DNA of 64,000 nucleotides from Lotus japonicus (GCF_012489685.1 NC_080042.1:31935158-31999157), one strand, 5' to 3'. Shown: positions 1-9,621, counted from the first letter of the stretch. The notes: generated from the sequence alone by a model not told the origin. Translations and numbers: made by a program.

Positions 1-1
1 T

Positions 2-457
2 GATGCTGATTATGCTGGAGATAGAACAGAGAGAAAAAGTACTTCTGGAAATTGTCAATTTCTGGGAGGCAATCTAGTCTCATGGGCAAGCAAGAGGCAA
101 TCAACCATTGCACTATCAACTGCAGAGGCAGAATATATCTCAGCAGCAATATGCAGCACTCAGATGCTCTGGATGAAACATCAGCTGGAGGATTATCAGA
201 TCCTTGAGAGCAATATCCCAATCTATTGTGATAACACTGCTGCAATCTCATTGAGTAAGAATCCTATCTTGCATTCAAGGGCAAAGCACATTGAGGTAAA
301 GTATCACTTTATTAGAGATTATGTACAGAAGGGCGTACTTCTTCTGAAGTTTGTTGATACTGACCATCAATGGGCAGATATCTTTACAAAGCCCTTAGCA
401 GAGGATAGATTTAATTTTATTCTGAAAAATCTGAACATGGACTTTTGTCCAGAGTGA
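2..457 (+). CDS. copia pol, C-terminal RNase H domain (partial, element A)
   Basis: The open frame enters from the left window edge and ends with TGA at 455-457. It encodes the RNase H domain that ends the copia polyprotein. The DADYAGD motif is at the start, STAEAEY supplies the second acidic residue and [10 protein letters not shown] the third. The tail ADIFTKPL is typical of Ty1/copia pol. The protein matches the end of pol in element G almost residue for residue. RNase H removes the RNA strand after reverse transcription in the virus-like particle. Protease, integrase and reverse transcriptase lie upstream, outside the window, so whether this copy is intact cannot be judged. Confidence 0.95.
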   Translation, partial: DADYAGDRTERKSTSGNCQFLGGNLVSWASKRQSTIALSTAEAEYISAAICSTQMLWMKHQLEDYQILESNIPIYCDNTAAISLSKNPILHSRAKHIEVKYHFIRDYVQKGVLLLKFVDTDHQWADIFTKPLAEDRFNFILKNLNMDFCPE

Positions 458-899
458 AGATGAATCAGAACCTCTGACTATGATACTTCTTGATCAGAAG
501 ATGTCTAGTCCAGAAGGTAACTCAATCAGAGTGTGAGTACCCATTGGTACTGACTCTGAAGCTGAGACAGCAACACGTGTATCAGTATTTCTGATGCATA
601 GTTCCTTGTGCCCGTGTGACAGTCTGTTATGATTGCGTGTAGATGTGCTTCTCTCCTGTGTGTGATAGGTGTATTTACTGTTCATATCTATCTTTAATTT
701 TCAACCGTTGATCTTAAATTGCTTTTTGAATCAACAACGGTTATTTGTCAAAATCCACTATACACACACGATCTCCTTCACAACCGGTTTTTACTCTCTC
801 TCTCTTGCTATTTCAAAACCGCTAATCCTCGATTTCTCTCTCGATCTCTCTTCATCTTTCAACCTTCATCTTCTACCTAAACCTTCAACCGCTTCAAAA
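458..899 (+). other. pol-to-env-position spacer of element A
   Basis: About 440 bases with no supported ORF on either strand. The same spacer, of similar length and sequence, lies between pol and the downstream ORF in G (47676-48118) and E (57264-57697). A short open extension of the downstream frame begins at 669, but it is not kept in frame in E. Confidence 0.7.
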
Positions 900-3803
900 A
901 TGGTGTGTCAAACCAGAAGAGCTACTGCAGATGCAACCCAGTTCCCTCGTATGGTAGTTGGTCTAGCAACAGGTCAAAGGGATCCTGTGAATCCGACACA
1001 AGATCAAGGTCAAGCTCAAGAGCAGATTATTCCGATTGCAGAACGGGGCTGTGCCGTTCACTGCGTTTATGCTCCTGAGGAACTTCAAGTCCTGGCAGAA
1101 TGGAGATTCGACCTAGACAACCTTGCTACAAATGGGTATGATCTTCGTCCTGAAGTCCAAGTTCAAGGTTGGGGAAATTACTTCAACAGGCTTCGAGGAC
1201 CGGTGTATGATAAACTGATCAAGGAATTCTGGAAGCACGCCGACTGCGATGATACTCAGGTGGTATCTCACATTCTTGGAAGAAAGATCATCATCACAGA
1301 GAAGTCTTTCGTGAACTTGCTGGGTGCAGAAACTGCTTTTGGGTATCGTTTCCAGTTCACTGAATCAAAGCTGAAACCCAAGACGAAGGATGAGACCAAC
1401 AAGGCCCTGTACACCAATTACAAACCGGGCAAGACGAATTACAAAGTGATGGACCTTCATCCCAAGCTCAGGATCTGGCACAAAATTTTGCTCCACTGCA
1501 TAAACCAGAGACCAAAGGGCAGTTCCCCAGACTACATCAACTTCAACCAGAAGGCGATGTTGTTCTTCATCCAAGACAAGAAGAAGATCTGCCTTCCCTA
1601 CTTCCTGTTCTCCTACTTGAAGGAATGTATCCGGAAGTCTCGTACCACTGCCTCCATCAAGTCAGCAATCAAGTATATTCCCTTCGGGAGACTGTTGTCT
1701 GATCTCTTCATTGAGAGTGGCCTCATTCAAGATCTGATAAATGCTGGATGCACAGAGGATCTGACCACCATTGTCAGTGATGTCTTCACTGCAAATTCAC
1801 TAAAGAAAATGGGCCAAGTCAAGAAGAAGATTGCTCCTGCTCATGAAGACACATCTTCTGAGATCAGAAGTAGAAGGGTGCCTCTGAATGACTACCCTCT
1901 GTGGACACAGGCTGACAATTCTGAAGCCATTAGGTGCTATGTTGAAGACCTAAGGGCTCAAGGCTTTGAAATTGATCTCGATGACTTTTTCAGCAGACTG
2001 CCGCCAGCTCCAGAGTTTCCTTCTCCTATCAAGAAGAAAGCTCAGAGGAAGATGATCCTAGAAGAATCTTCTGAGGAATTAGATGTCCCTCTGATCAAAA
2101 AGAAGAAGGCTGGTCAATCCAAGAGAAAGCATGATGAAACCAGCAAGCCTGATGATGGTGATGATGGTGATGATGGTGATAATGAGGATGGTCCTCCTAA
2201 GAAGAAGAAGAAGAAGCAGGTCAGAATTGTGGTGAAGCCTACTCGGGTGGAACCTGCTGCTGAAGTGATCAGAAGGATTGAACCTCCTGCCAGAGTGACA
2301 AGATCATCAGCACATTCAAGTAAGTCTGCAATTGCTTCTGATGATGATTTGAATTTATTTGATGCACTCCCCATATCAACCTTGCTCAAACAATCTTCGA
2401 ATCCCCTCACTCCTATTCCTGAATCCCAACCAGCTGCACAAACCACCTCTCCACCACATTCCCCAAGGTCTTCATTTTTTCAACCTTCCCCTACTGAAGC
2501 ACCTCTCTGGAATTTGCTCCAGAACCAACCCTCTAGGTCAGAAGAACCAACCTCTCCCATTACCATTCCGTACAACCCATTAACTTCTGAACCTATCATT
2601 CATGAGCAACCAGAGCCTAACCCAACAGAACCTGGACCCAGAACCTCTGATCACTCTGTCCCAAGAGCATCAGAATGTCTGGCTCTCAGAACCACGGATA
2701 CAGACTCTTCCACAGCCCTTACACCTGTATCCTTCCCAACCAATGTTGCTGACTCTTCTCCCTCCAATAACTCTAAATCCATTAGAAAATTCATGGAGGT
2801 GAGAAAAGAAAAGGTGTCTACCTTAGAAGAGTATTATCTCACTTGTCCAAGCCCTAGGAGATATCCTGGCCCTAGACCTGAACGTCTAGTTGACCCAGAT
2901 GAACCTATCTTGGCCAATCCTTTACATGAGGCAGACCCTTTGGCTCCACAAGCTCACCCTGCCCCTGACCAACAAGAGCCTATTCAACCAGAACCTGAAC
3001 CAGAACAATCTGTGTCTAACCAATCATCAGTTCGATCACCCCATCCTCTGGTTGAAACTTCAGAACCTCACCTTGGAACCTCTGAACCAAATGCTCAAAT
3101 GTTTAACATTGGCTCTCCACAAGGTGCCTCTGAAGCTCACAGCAGCAATCACCCAGCCTCTCCTGAAACCAACCTCTCTATCATTCCTTACACTCACCTC
3201 CGACCCACATCTCTCTCTGAGTGCATCAATATTTTCTATCATGAAGCCTCTTTGATGCTACGCAATGTGCAAGGTCAGACTGACCTAAGCGAGAACGCTG
3301 AAAATGTGGTTGAAGAGTGGAACAATCTGGGCACTTGGCTAGTGGCTCAAGTTCCAGTTATGATGCAGCTCCTGCATGCAGAAGGAAGTCAGAGGATCGA
3401 GGCTGCAAAGCAAAGGTTTGCTAGAAGGATGGCTCTTCATGAACAAGAACAGAGACATAAGCTCCTTGAAGCTATTGAAGAGGCTAAGAGAAAGAAAGAA
3501 CAAGCAGAAGAAGCTGCACGTCAAGCAGCAGCTCAAGCTGAACAAGCCAGATTAGAGGCAGAACGACTTGAAGCTGAGGCTGAAGCCCTTAGATGCCAAG
3601 CACTTGCACCAGTAGTGTTTACTCCTGCTGCTTCTGCTTCCATTCCAGCTCCTCAAGCTGCTCAGAATGTTCCTTCCAGTTCTACTCAGTCAAGCTCGTC
3701 CAGACTCGACATCATGGAACAGCGTCTTGACACTCATGAATCCATGCTACTCGAAATGAAGCACATGATGATGGAACTTCTGCGTCGATCTGATAAACCC
3801 TAG
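900..3803 (+). CDS. env-position ORF of Sirevirus A (967 aa)
   Basis: This ORF follows pol, where Sireviruses carry a so-called env-like gene. I start it at the ATG at 900 (MVCQTRR): G (MVRQTRR) and E (MVRPNRR) have the same start, and upstream sequence is not conserved in frame in E. The first 350 or so residues form a conserved globular part (YDKLIKEFWKHADCDDTQVV, ITEKSFVNLLGAE, CINQRPKGSSPDYINF) that resembles the domain known as 'putative plant transposon protein'. A lysine-rich basic patch follows (KKKKKKQVRIVV), then a long Pro/Ser/Glu-rich low-complexity stretch. Near the C terminus is an Ala/Glu-rich coiled coil (EEAKRKKEQAEEAARQAAAQ). I see no signal peptide or membrane segment, so 'env' is a positional label only. 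Its function is unknown. Confidence 0.85.
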   Translation: MVCQTRRATADATQFPRMVVGLATGQRDPVNPTQDQGQAQEQIIPIAERGCAVHCVYAPEELQVLAEWRFDLDNLATNGYDLRPEVQVQGWGNYFNRLRGPVYDKLIKEFWKHADCDDTQVVSHILGRKIIITEKSFVNLLGAETAFGYRFQFTESKLKPKTKDETNKALYTNYKPGKTNYKVMDLHPKLRIWHKILLHCINQRPKGSSPDYINFNQKAMLFFIQDKKKICLPYFLFSYLKECIRKSRTTASIKSAIKYIPFGRLLSDLFIESGLIQDLINAGCTEDLTTIVSDVFTANSLKKMGQVKKKIAPAHEDTSSEIRSRRVPLNDYPLWTQADNSEAIRCYVEDLRAQGFEIDLDDFFSRLPPAPEFPSPIKKKAQRKMILEESSEELDVPLIKKKKAGQSKRKHDETSKPDDGDDGDDGDNEDGPPKKKKKKQVRIVVKPTRVEPAAEVIRRIEPPARVTRSSAHSSKSAIASDDDLNLFDALPISTLLKQSSNPLTPIPESQPAAQTTSPPHSPRSSFFQPSPTEAPLWNLLQNQPSRSEEPTSPITIPYNPLTSEPIIHEQPEPNPTEPGPRTSDHSVPRASECLALRTTDTDSSTALTPVSFPTNVADSSPSNNSKSIRKFMEVRKEKVSTLEEYYLTCPSPRRYPGPRPERLVDPDEPILANPLHEADPLAPQAHPAPDQQEPIQPEPEPEQSVSNQSSVRSPHPLVETSEPHLGTSEPNAQMFNIGSPQGASEAHSSNHPASPETNLSIIPYTHLRPTSLSECINIFYHEASLMLRNVQGQTDLSENAENVVEEWNNLGTWLVAQVPVMMQLLHAEGSQRIEAAKQRFARRMALHEQEQRHKLLEAIEEAKRKKEQAEEAARQAAAQAEQARLEAERLEAEAEALRCQALAPVVFTPAASASIPAPQAAQNVPSSSTQSSSSRLDIMEQRLDTHESMLLEMKHMMMELLRRSDKP

Positions 3804-4001
3804 TATTAGGATCTCTTCGCTTTTCTTTTTCTTTAACTTTGTTTTATTTTGTTAACTTCTGTTTCTTTTTATTTATTTATTATACTTTGTTCGTTTGTGA
3901 TTATCTATGCATATCTATATATATTTTTGTCACATATGCTTGCAAAAATCTTTTTATTCATAATTTCTTTATGTTTACATCATACATTCTTTTCCTAAAT
4001 T
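3804..4001. other. convergent gap between the env-position ORF and the antisense ORF (element A)
   Basis: An AT-rich 198-base gap separates the two stop codons, which face each other tail-to-tail. The matching gaps are 206 bases in G and 192 in E. It would have to hold the 3' ends of both convergent transcripts. Confidence 0.6.
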
Positions 4002-4394
4002 CTAGAATGGAGGATCCCTCCTCATTCTTCTGCACTCCTGGCGCTGCTCTGACCTATCCTTCTCCAGACGCTCCAGTGCATACTGGATGTTATTGAGCCT
4101 GTCTTTTAGCTCATCCCTCTCCAGAATCTCTTCTGCAGTCTTGAGCTTCTCTTCAAACCTCTCTTTTTCTTCCAGCAGCTTGAGTTCAAGCCGGCTGAGT
4201 TCTTGCACCTCCTCCACGAAGGCAAGAAATTCCCTCAGGTCTCTCTTCAACTCTGGACGTAGGCCCTCTTCCAGCAGTGTCCGTGTTAGCTCTGAGATGG
4301 TCCTAGTACCCTCTGGATGCCTGATGTTCAGGAACAAGTCCTCCTCAAAGGCCTTCCTTCTCAGCTCCTCTAGTGCTACGATGTATGATGCCAT
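4002..4394 (-). CDS. conserved antisense ORF of Sirevirus A (130 aa)
   Basis: An intact 130-codon ORF lies on the strand opposite to gag-pol. It begins MASYIVALEELRRKAFEED and ends RMRRDPPF. The product is charged, rich in Glu, Lys, Arg and Leu, and probably an alpha-helical coiled coil from about residue 45 to 120. I do not recognise the family. Homologues of exactly the same length sit at the same place and orientation in G (44227-44619) and, with one internal stop, in E (36275-36667). By eye A and G share roughly 70% of residues without indels. A TATA box 54 bases upstream (4448-4455) is also conserved, so it looks like a real transcription unit. No function can be assigned. Confidence 0.8.
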   Translation of the reverse strand: MASYIVALEELRRKAFEEDLFLNIRHPEGTRTISELTRTLLEEGLRPELKRDLREFLAFVEEVQELSRLELKLLEEKERFEEKLKTAEEILERDELKDRLNNIQYALERLEKDRSEQRQECRRMRRDPPF

Positions 4395-4447
4395 TTTTTT
4401 TTACTGAAAATTGCTCGAGTTGTGAAGCTTACCTCTCTCTCCAACGC

Positions 4448-4455
4448 TTTATATA
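4448..4455 (-). promoter_or_regulatory. TATA box of the antisense ORF (element A)
   Basis: On the minus strand the sequence reads TATATAAA, 54 bases before the antisense ATG at 4394. The equivalent positions in E (36214-36220) and G (44166-44173) also carry TATA boxes, 55-61 bases before their ATGs. The leader would be about 25-30 bases. Confidence 0.65.
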
Positions 4456-4640
4456 GGCTTCACTCTCTCTCTGAAAGTTAATGCTCCTACAGTTTCTCGA
4501 GGTTAAGTTTTTGGTAACTGACCCTCCTCTTTACTCCCTTGGCCGGTGGTAAACGTTCTTATCTTGCATTAACTCTTCTATTTATTTCGCCTAACTCTGA
4601 TTCTTACTTCGTTTTCCTTTTCTTTAAACTTAGACCTTCT

Positions 4641-5196
4641 CTAAGGGGGAGTACCTTGTACTTCAAGCTAAGTTTTTCACACCCCAAGCTTTTTGCTTAT
4701 GACAAAAAGGGGGAGTAAACCCAGTTTTTGATGTGTAAGATGTGTTAGTGTGATTTATTTTTCTTTTGGAGAATTTAAGAGTTCCACCTTTATGACCATA
4801 GATGTGTCACTGGGCAAATACAAGGAATACATTTCACTTCTTCTGAAGTGATTCTAATTTGACTCTGATACCCAAGACTCTGATACCTTGTCCGTGACTC
4901 TGATTACTTATGCGCTCTGATTACTCTATTTTCATCTATGTCATAAGTTTTTCACTCTGAACTCTTATATCATTTAGCTCAGAATCTAGACTTTACTAAC
5001 GTTTTCATCAAGTATTAGATTCAGGGGGAGCTAAGCTCAGAATCAAGCAGTGACTTGAATTCATAATGAGCAAGATAAACTATTCACATCAGGATAAGTC
5101 TCATTCTATATCTCTAAACTCTGAGTGAATTTAGTTTAATGTTTAAGAATTGTTCATCAAAAATCGTAGTTTTGTCATCATCAAAAAGGGGGAGAT
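4641..5196 (+). other. multiple polypurine tracts upstream of the 3' LTR (element A)
   Basis: Four PPT-like runs occur: AAGGGGGAG near 4643-4651, AAAAAGGGGGAG at 4704-4715, AGGGGGAG at 5023-5030, and AAAAAGGGGGAGAT at 5183-5196. The last abuts the LTR and is the likely plus-strand primer. The same four-tract pattern is seen in E and G. Multiplied PPTs are a known hallmark of Sireviruses. Confidence 0.8.
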
Positions 5197-6409
5197 TGTA
5201 AGATCAAGTTTTGATCTAGTAGTACAACTCTATGTTTTGATGATTACAAGTTAACCTTTTGATATGAACAATTGTGGTACTCTAACGTGTTTTTCTGAGT
5301 GTGCTATTTACAGGCTCTGACCTCAACTCAATCTCACACAAATCAGAAGCACTGTGTATAAAGAGCGACCCAAGCAACGCTTTCGCATTCACCATGTTCA
5401 GTATGAACAGTGGAAAAGCTTCAGAAGTTCTGAAGTTATACAAACTCTGATGTGGACTCAGTCACTAGAAACACTGAAGATCCAGAAAGTCTGATAACCA
5501 AGAAACACTGAAGGCTCAGATATTCTGATGGTGTAGAAGACTCTGAAGATCCAGAAGCTGATTAGTGAAGTTCTGATGTCCAGAAGCAAGATACTCTGAA
5601 GACCATGTTCTTCCCTCTGAGTTCAGAATCAGAAGAAACAATGGTCAGAGGATCTGGGCTTTCCCTCTGACTCTGATCAACCGGCTTCACAAGTTCCAAT
5701 ATGAAGCATTCCCCTGATCAGAAGTCTCCTAGGTTTAAAGGTCAAGTCGCTATCCAAGTACAAAAGCAACTGTACCTTCCTGACGACCTACCTAACAGTC
5801 TCAGACATAGCAGAAGCTGGATTTTCCAGAACTGCCCTCCAACGGTAGCATTTTCCATGCAACGCTCAACCCTAATCCTTGGAGTATATAAAGAGGCTGA
5901 AGACTGAAAGAAGCGGCTAGAAGCATTCACATACGCGCAAGACAATTTGAAATTCTTCTAAGCTTTCTTTCATCTGAAATTCATTGAGTTTACTATTAGC
6001 TTTTTAGAAGCAAATCTCTTGTAAACAATTCTCTGATAAACAGTTTGTTTAGTTCCTTTAGGAGATCAAGGTTGATCGGATCCTAGAGAAGACTAAGAGA
6101 GTGAATCTTAGTGTGAGCTAAGTCAGTGTAATTGTTAGTCACTTGTAGGTTTCAAGTGCAGCTGTAACCCTTACCTGATTAGTGGATTGCCTTCATTCTA
6201 AGAAGGAAGAAATCACCTTAACGGGTGGAGTGGAGTAGCTTGAGTGATTTATCAAGTGAACCAGGATAAAATCCTTGTGTGCTTTTCTATCTCTTATCTT
6301 TAGCACTTAAGTTCTCGAAAGATTTGTCAAAATCTTTAAGGTGGAAGCTTTATACTGAAAACGTTATTCAAACCCCCCCCCCCCCTTTCTACCGTTTTTC
6401 ATACCTTCA
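5197..6409 (+). repeat. 3' LTR of Sirevirus A
   Basis: The 1213-base LTR runs from TGTAAGATCAAG to ATACCTTCA and follows a polypurine tract directly. It is homologous to the LTRs of E and G. The first half is dense in short TTCTGA/TCAGAA-type motifs. A TATA box (TATATAAA) is at 5885-5892. Near the end is a C homopolymer (about 6373-6385) that is longer than the matching run of G's in E and G. Confidence 0.93.
5885..5892 (+). promoter_or_regulatory. LTR TATA box (element A)
   Basis: TATATAAA in the middle of the LTR is the expected core promoter separating U3 from R. The E and G LTRs have TATA-like sequence at the same place on the minus strand. Confidence 0.7.
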
Positions 6410-6472
6410 TTGGTTGGCTTGCTTCACGGAAAATTGAGACAATAAGCATTGTGAGAAGTCGTTGAAGGTAAC
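6410..6472 (-). pseudogene. gag fragment of element D, downstream of insertion B
   Basis: Read on the minus strand these 63 bases encode TFNDFSQCLLSQFSVKQAN. This continues the gag helix that follows TWFASL in gypsy retrotransposon gag proteins and joins in frame to the fragment at 9622-10090 when B and one TSD copy are removed. Element A truncates it. Confidence 0.8.
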
Positions 6473-7030
6473 TGGACCGCTCCGCGATTTGGACCGGACG
6501 AGACACCATTACTAGGTTGGACAGACCACTCCAAGGGACACATCCGAGCTGTCTTAAGACTTGAGCCACATGGATATGACATTGACACCGAGCCGGTCAG
6601 GCTACTCCAAGAGGCCCATCCATCCAGAAATACTCTAGAGCCAACACAGACATGATGCTTTGACCAGATCGGTGACTCACCCATCCGCGAATCACGGCAG
6701 AGTCAACGCAACAGTCAAGTCCCCCTCAATCACAGAAGACTCGCTATCATAGCACGGAAGACACACAATCACAGTTGGAAGACTCACAATCACAGCACGG
6801 AAGACTCGCAATCACAGCATCACCAACGGGAAAGTCAAGGAGCCCACCCCAATCAGTGCGACCAAGCCCTTATAGTCAATGGATTGTGTAATAGGAATAA
6901 GGGCTAGGGTTAGAGGCTCAACCACTATAAAAGAGAGGCTTCTGTATGTCTAAAGATCATCTTTTTCTTACTTGAGCAATATACTTAGTCTTTTTCACCG
7001 GTCTACGGACTGAAAGTTCATTCGTGAACA
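6473..7030 (+). repeat. 5' LTR of element B
   Basis: The 558-base LTR is closely similar to 9065-9621. It holds short repeated units built on GGAAGACTCNCAATCACAGC (about 6735-6815) and shares its ends with the D LTR. Confidence 0.9.
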
Positions 7031-8099
7031 TTAGCGCCCACCGTGGGGCCCGGTAAAACATTTCGGCCTTAAAAAGAAATCACCATTTGTGCTCTACCAC
7101 ATCCGACTTGTTGTCCGTCGCTGCGGAGGGTGCTTCCTAATACGCTGACCCGTCCATTGCCGCAAGTTTGAAACCGAAGGCTATCCGTAAATCTAGAGGA
7201 AGGACGTGAAAGAACCATGTAAGTATAACGTCAAACTTTTTACCATCAAAATCTTTACTTTGTGTGGCAGGAAGACCTCCATCGGCAGCAAAGCCGACCA
7301 TGTCGGATAGGTGGGTCGTTGTGATCACGACCTACAAGATGGGCGAAAGACAACCGACCGTCGACAGAGATATCCGGCGCGACGCTGTCCTCACCTGTCC
7401 TTTCCGTGCGACGCCTCAAACGAACCCGGAGAGAGACAGCCGACCAAAGGAGCTAGACAACCGGCCGTCGTCAGAGACAGCCGGCGCAACACTGTCCTCG
7501 CTTATCCTTTCCATGCGCCAGCTTAGAAGCACCCAGAGAGAGAGAACCGACCGTGGTGGAGGTAGCTGATCGTTGAAGCACGTGAATTAGGAGAAAGAAG
7601 ACCAACCAGGATTGGATCTCTTCGCGACTTGGACCGGGCGGACGTGGTACCTTTCCTAGGCCGGTCGGGTTTATCCATAGACCCATCCATCCACAATCGC
7701 TCAAGAGGCATTTTGTCTTGTCTTGACGTCATTCCTTATGCTATTGGGAATCCGGAATGAGGTAACTCGTTTACTGCCGAATTTGTTCAAATTTCTTTTT
7801 CATACTAATTCTAAGAAAATTGCAGACAAGTACTCCACGTGGTGCGAGTTTCATAGTAGCTCCAATCATGACACCGACAGTCGTGCTAACGTACACAGTC
7901 AGGTCGTGTTATACCCCTCTCTTGGAATGCCAACAACCCGAAGTTCAACTACAGCAAGTGCTCCATGCTTTAAAACGATCTAAGATTTTGTTATTTCAGT
8001 GTGTTTTGTATTTTACATTTGAATCTTGTTGAATAAACGTAGAGATTACTTTTTTCTCTCCTATTAAGGGGGAGTTTTTTATGGGACCTATATTATGAA
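7031..8099 (+). other. non-coding interior of element B, first half
   Basis: No ORF here looks like retrotransposon protein; the open frames of 60-100 codons are unsupported. A unit of about 108 bases (GTCGNCAGAGAYANCCGGCG... to ...GAGAGANAGNCGACC) occurs twice at about 7363-7565. The stretch 7620-7700 is a diverged match to the beginning of the element's own LTR (GCGACTTGGACCGGGCGGAC). A purine tract (AAGGGGGAG) at about 8066-8074 resembles a polypurine tract. Confidence 0.55.
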
Positions 8100-8655
8100 A
8101 AATCTCAATCTCAGAAGAACTAGCCTTGCCACTTGGTTCAAGACCATGTGAGCTCCATATCTTCATTCGCTTCGGTCAAACGTCGATCCTGCCACTTGGT
8201 TCAAAACCAAGTGAGCTCCATCTCCGCTGACTCTATCGGTCGTTGAGCCATGCCACATGGTTTAAAACCAAGTGAGCTCTACCTCCGCTGACTCCGGTCG
8301 GTCGTTGAGCCATGCCACTTGGTTCAAAACCTAGTGAGCTCCATCTCCGCTGACTCCAGTCAAGTGAGCTCTATCTCTGCTGACTCTGGTCGGTCGTTGA
8401 GCCTTGCTACTTGGTTCAAAACCAAGTGAGCTCCATCTCTGCTGACTCCGGTCAGGCGTCGAACCTTGTCGTTGGGATTCAATCCAAGCGAGCTCTATCT
8501 TTCTGCTGACATCGGTCAGCCATAGCATCTTGCCACTTGGTTTCATCTGAAGTGAGCTCAATCTCTCCTCCGACTCTGGTCGGTTTTCGAGGCCTGCCAC
8601 TTGGTCCCTACCCAAGCGGGCTCTATCCTCCCATTGATTCCGGTCATGTTACTAT
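8100..8655 (+). repeat. tandem array of about 60-bp palindromic units in element B
   Basis: About eight imperfect copies, 58-65 bases each, follow one another. Each copy pairs CCACTTGGTT with AACCAAGTG, so the unit contains an inverted repeat, followed by AGCTCCATCTCYGCTGACTC and a GGTCGGTCGTTGAG-like end. One copy is partly re-duplicated near 8340-8400. The array is non-coding. Confidence 0.85.
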
Positions 8656-8811
8656 AGGAGACCCATCATATTTCAATTATTCAAGAGTCAACTCAGTAGT
8701 AGGGTATCCTTCCTCAATCACGTCAAGTCAATATAAGTAAAAGACTTAAGGCTCCAATTATTTTTAACCACACATAGAGCTAGCCTTTTATTGTTTTTCT
8801 AAGTGTTTATA

Positions 8812-8968
8812 AATCAAGGAAGGCTGAACGGTGAGACAACCGTAAAACATTTCAACAAGGAAGGGTGAACGGTGAGACAACCGTAAAGCACTTCAACAGG
8901 GAAGAGTGAACGAAGAGACAGTTGTAAAGCACATCAACAAGGAAGAGTGAGTTGTGAGACAACCGACT
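8812..8968 (+). repeat. tandem array of about 41-bp units in element B
   Basis: Four copies of a unit starting CAAGGAAGRGTGAACGGTGA, followed by GACAACCGTAAAGC and ending in CAA. The last two are more diverged. The array lies just upstream of the 3' LTR. Confidence 0.82.
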
Positions 8969-9064
8969 ATGAAGGCAAGTTCCATGCAAGAGACATCCGT
9001 TTGTGTGTGGATAAATTTGTCTAAGGCTTTTGTGTATTTTCAAGCCACAAGCCTTAGGGGGTTG

Positions 9065-9621
9065 TGGACCGCTCCACCATTTGGACCGGACGAGACACCA
9101 TTACTACGCTGGACAGACCACTCCAAGGGACATATTTGAGCCGTCTTAAGACTTGGGCCGCGTGGACATGACATTGACACCGAGCGAGCCAGGTTACTCC
9201 AAGAGGCTCATCCATCCAGAAATACTCTAGAGCCAACACAAACATGATGCTTTGACCAGATCGGTGACTCACCCATCCGCGAATCACGACAGAGTCAACG
9301 CTACGGTCAAGTCCCCCTCAATCACAGAAGACTCGCTATCATAGCACGGAAGACACACAATCATAGTTGGAAGACTCACAATCACAGCACGGAAGACTCG
9401 CAATCACAGCATCACCAACGGAAAGTCAAGGAACCCACCCCAATCAGTGAGACCTAGCCATTTTAGTCAATGGATTGTGTAATAGGAATAAGGGCTAGGG
9501 TTAGAGGCTCAGCCACCATAAAAGAGGGGCTTCTGTATGTCTAAAGATCATCTTTTTCTCACTTGAGCAATATACTTAGTCATTTTCACCGGTCTACTAA
9601 CTAAAAGTTCATTCGTGAACA
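9065..9621 (+). repeat. 3' LTR of element B
   Basis: 557 bases, TGGACCGC to GTGAACA, followed by the target duplication GTAAC at 9622-9626. It differs from the 5' LTR by scattered substitutions, so B is not very recent. Confidence 0.9.

Larger units (their letters stand above)
1..6409 (+). mobile_element. Sirevirus-lineage Ty1/copia element A, 3' part
   Basis: Only the downstream part of this LTR retrotransposon lies in the window. In order it holds the end of RNase H (to 457), a spacer, the env-position ORF (900-3803), an antisense ORF (4394-4002), a region with repeated polypurine tracts, and the 3' LTR (5197-6409). Order and sequence match elements E and G, which are complete or nearly so. 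The LTR starts TGTAAGATC and ends ATACCTTCA. A is inserted in the gag of gypsy element D: the sequence right after the LTR (6410-6472) is D gag read on the minus strand. The expected duplication would be TTGGT (6410-6414), but the other end is outside the window. Confidence 0.93.
6473..9621 (+). mobile_element. non-autonomous Ty3/gypsy-type LTR element B
   Basis: A complete 3149-base insertion with 558- and 557-base LTRs (6473-7030 and 9065-9621), both starting TGGACCGCTCC and ending GTGAACA, flanked by the perfect duplication GTAAC (6468-6472 and 9622-9626). After the first LTR comes AGCGCCCACCGTGGGGCC (7033-7050), the usual primer-site position. A purine run (GGGGG, about 9057-9061) precedes the second LTR. 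The 2-kb interior has no protein I recognise and is largely made of tandem repeats. The LTRs resemble the LTR of host element D, so B is probably a deletion derivative mobilised in trans by D-like relatives. Confidence 0.88.

Noticed and set aside
669..899. N-terminal extension of the env-position ORF (77 codons, hydrophobic, signal-peptide-like) in A; similar in G (47831-47676)
   Set aside because: The same frame is not open in E, and the conserved Met (MVRQ/MVCQ/MVRP) lies downstream; the extension is probably untranslated leader.
5390..5660. Heat-shock elements in Sirevirus U3
   Set aside because: TTC and GAA words are separated by one base rather than two in most cases, so they do not fit the nTTCnnGAAn consensus.
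6373..6385. Long C homopolymer at the end of the A LTR as a regulatory site
   Set aside because: It matches a shorter run of the same base in E and G; a length change in a homopolymer, possibly a sequencing or assembly effect.
7264..7569. ORFs of 70-100 codons in element B
   Set aside because: Overlapping frames over a duplicated 108-base unit, no recognisable motif and no start or stop logic; chance ORFs in GC-rich repeat.
8100..8655. CRISPR-like array
   Set aside because: Units are directly adjacent with no unique spacers and the DNA is plant; it is a minisatellite inside an LTR element.
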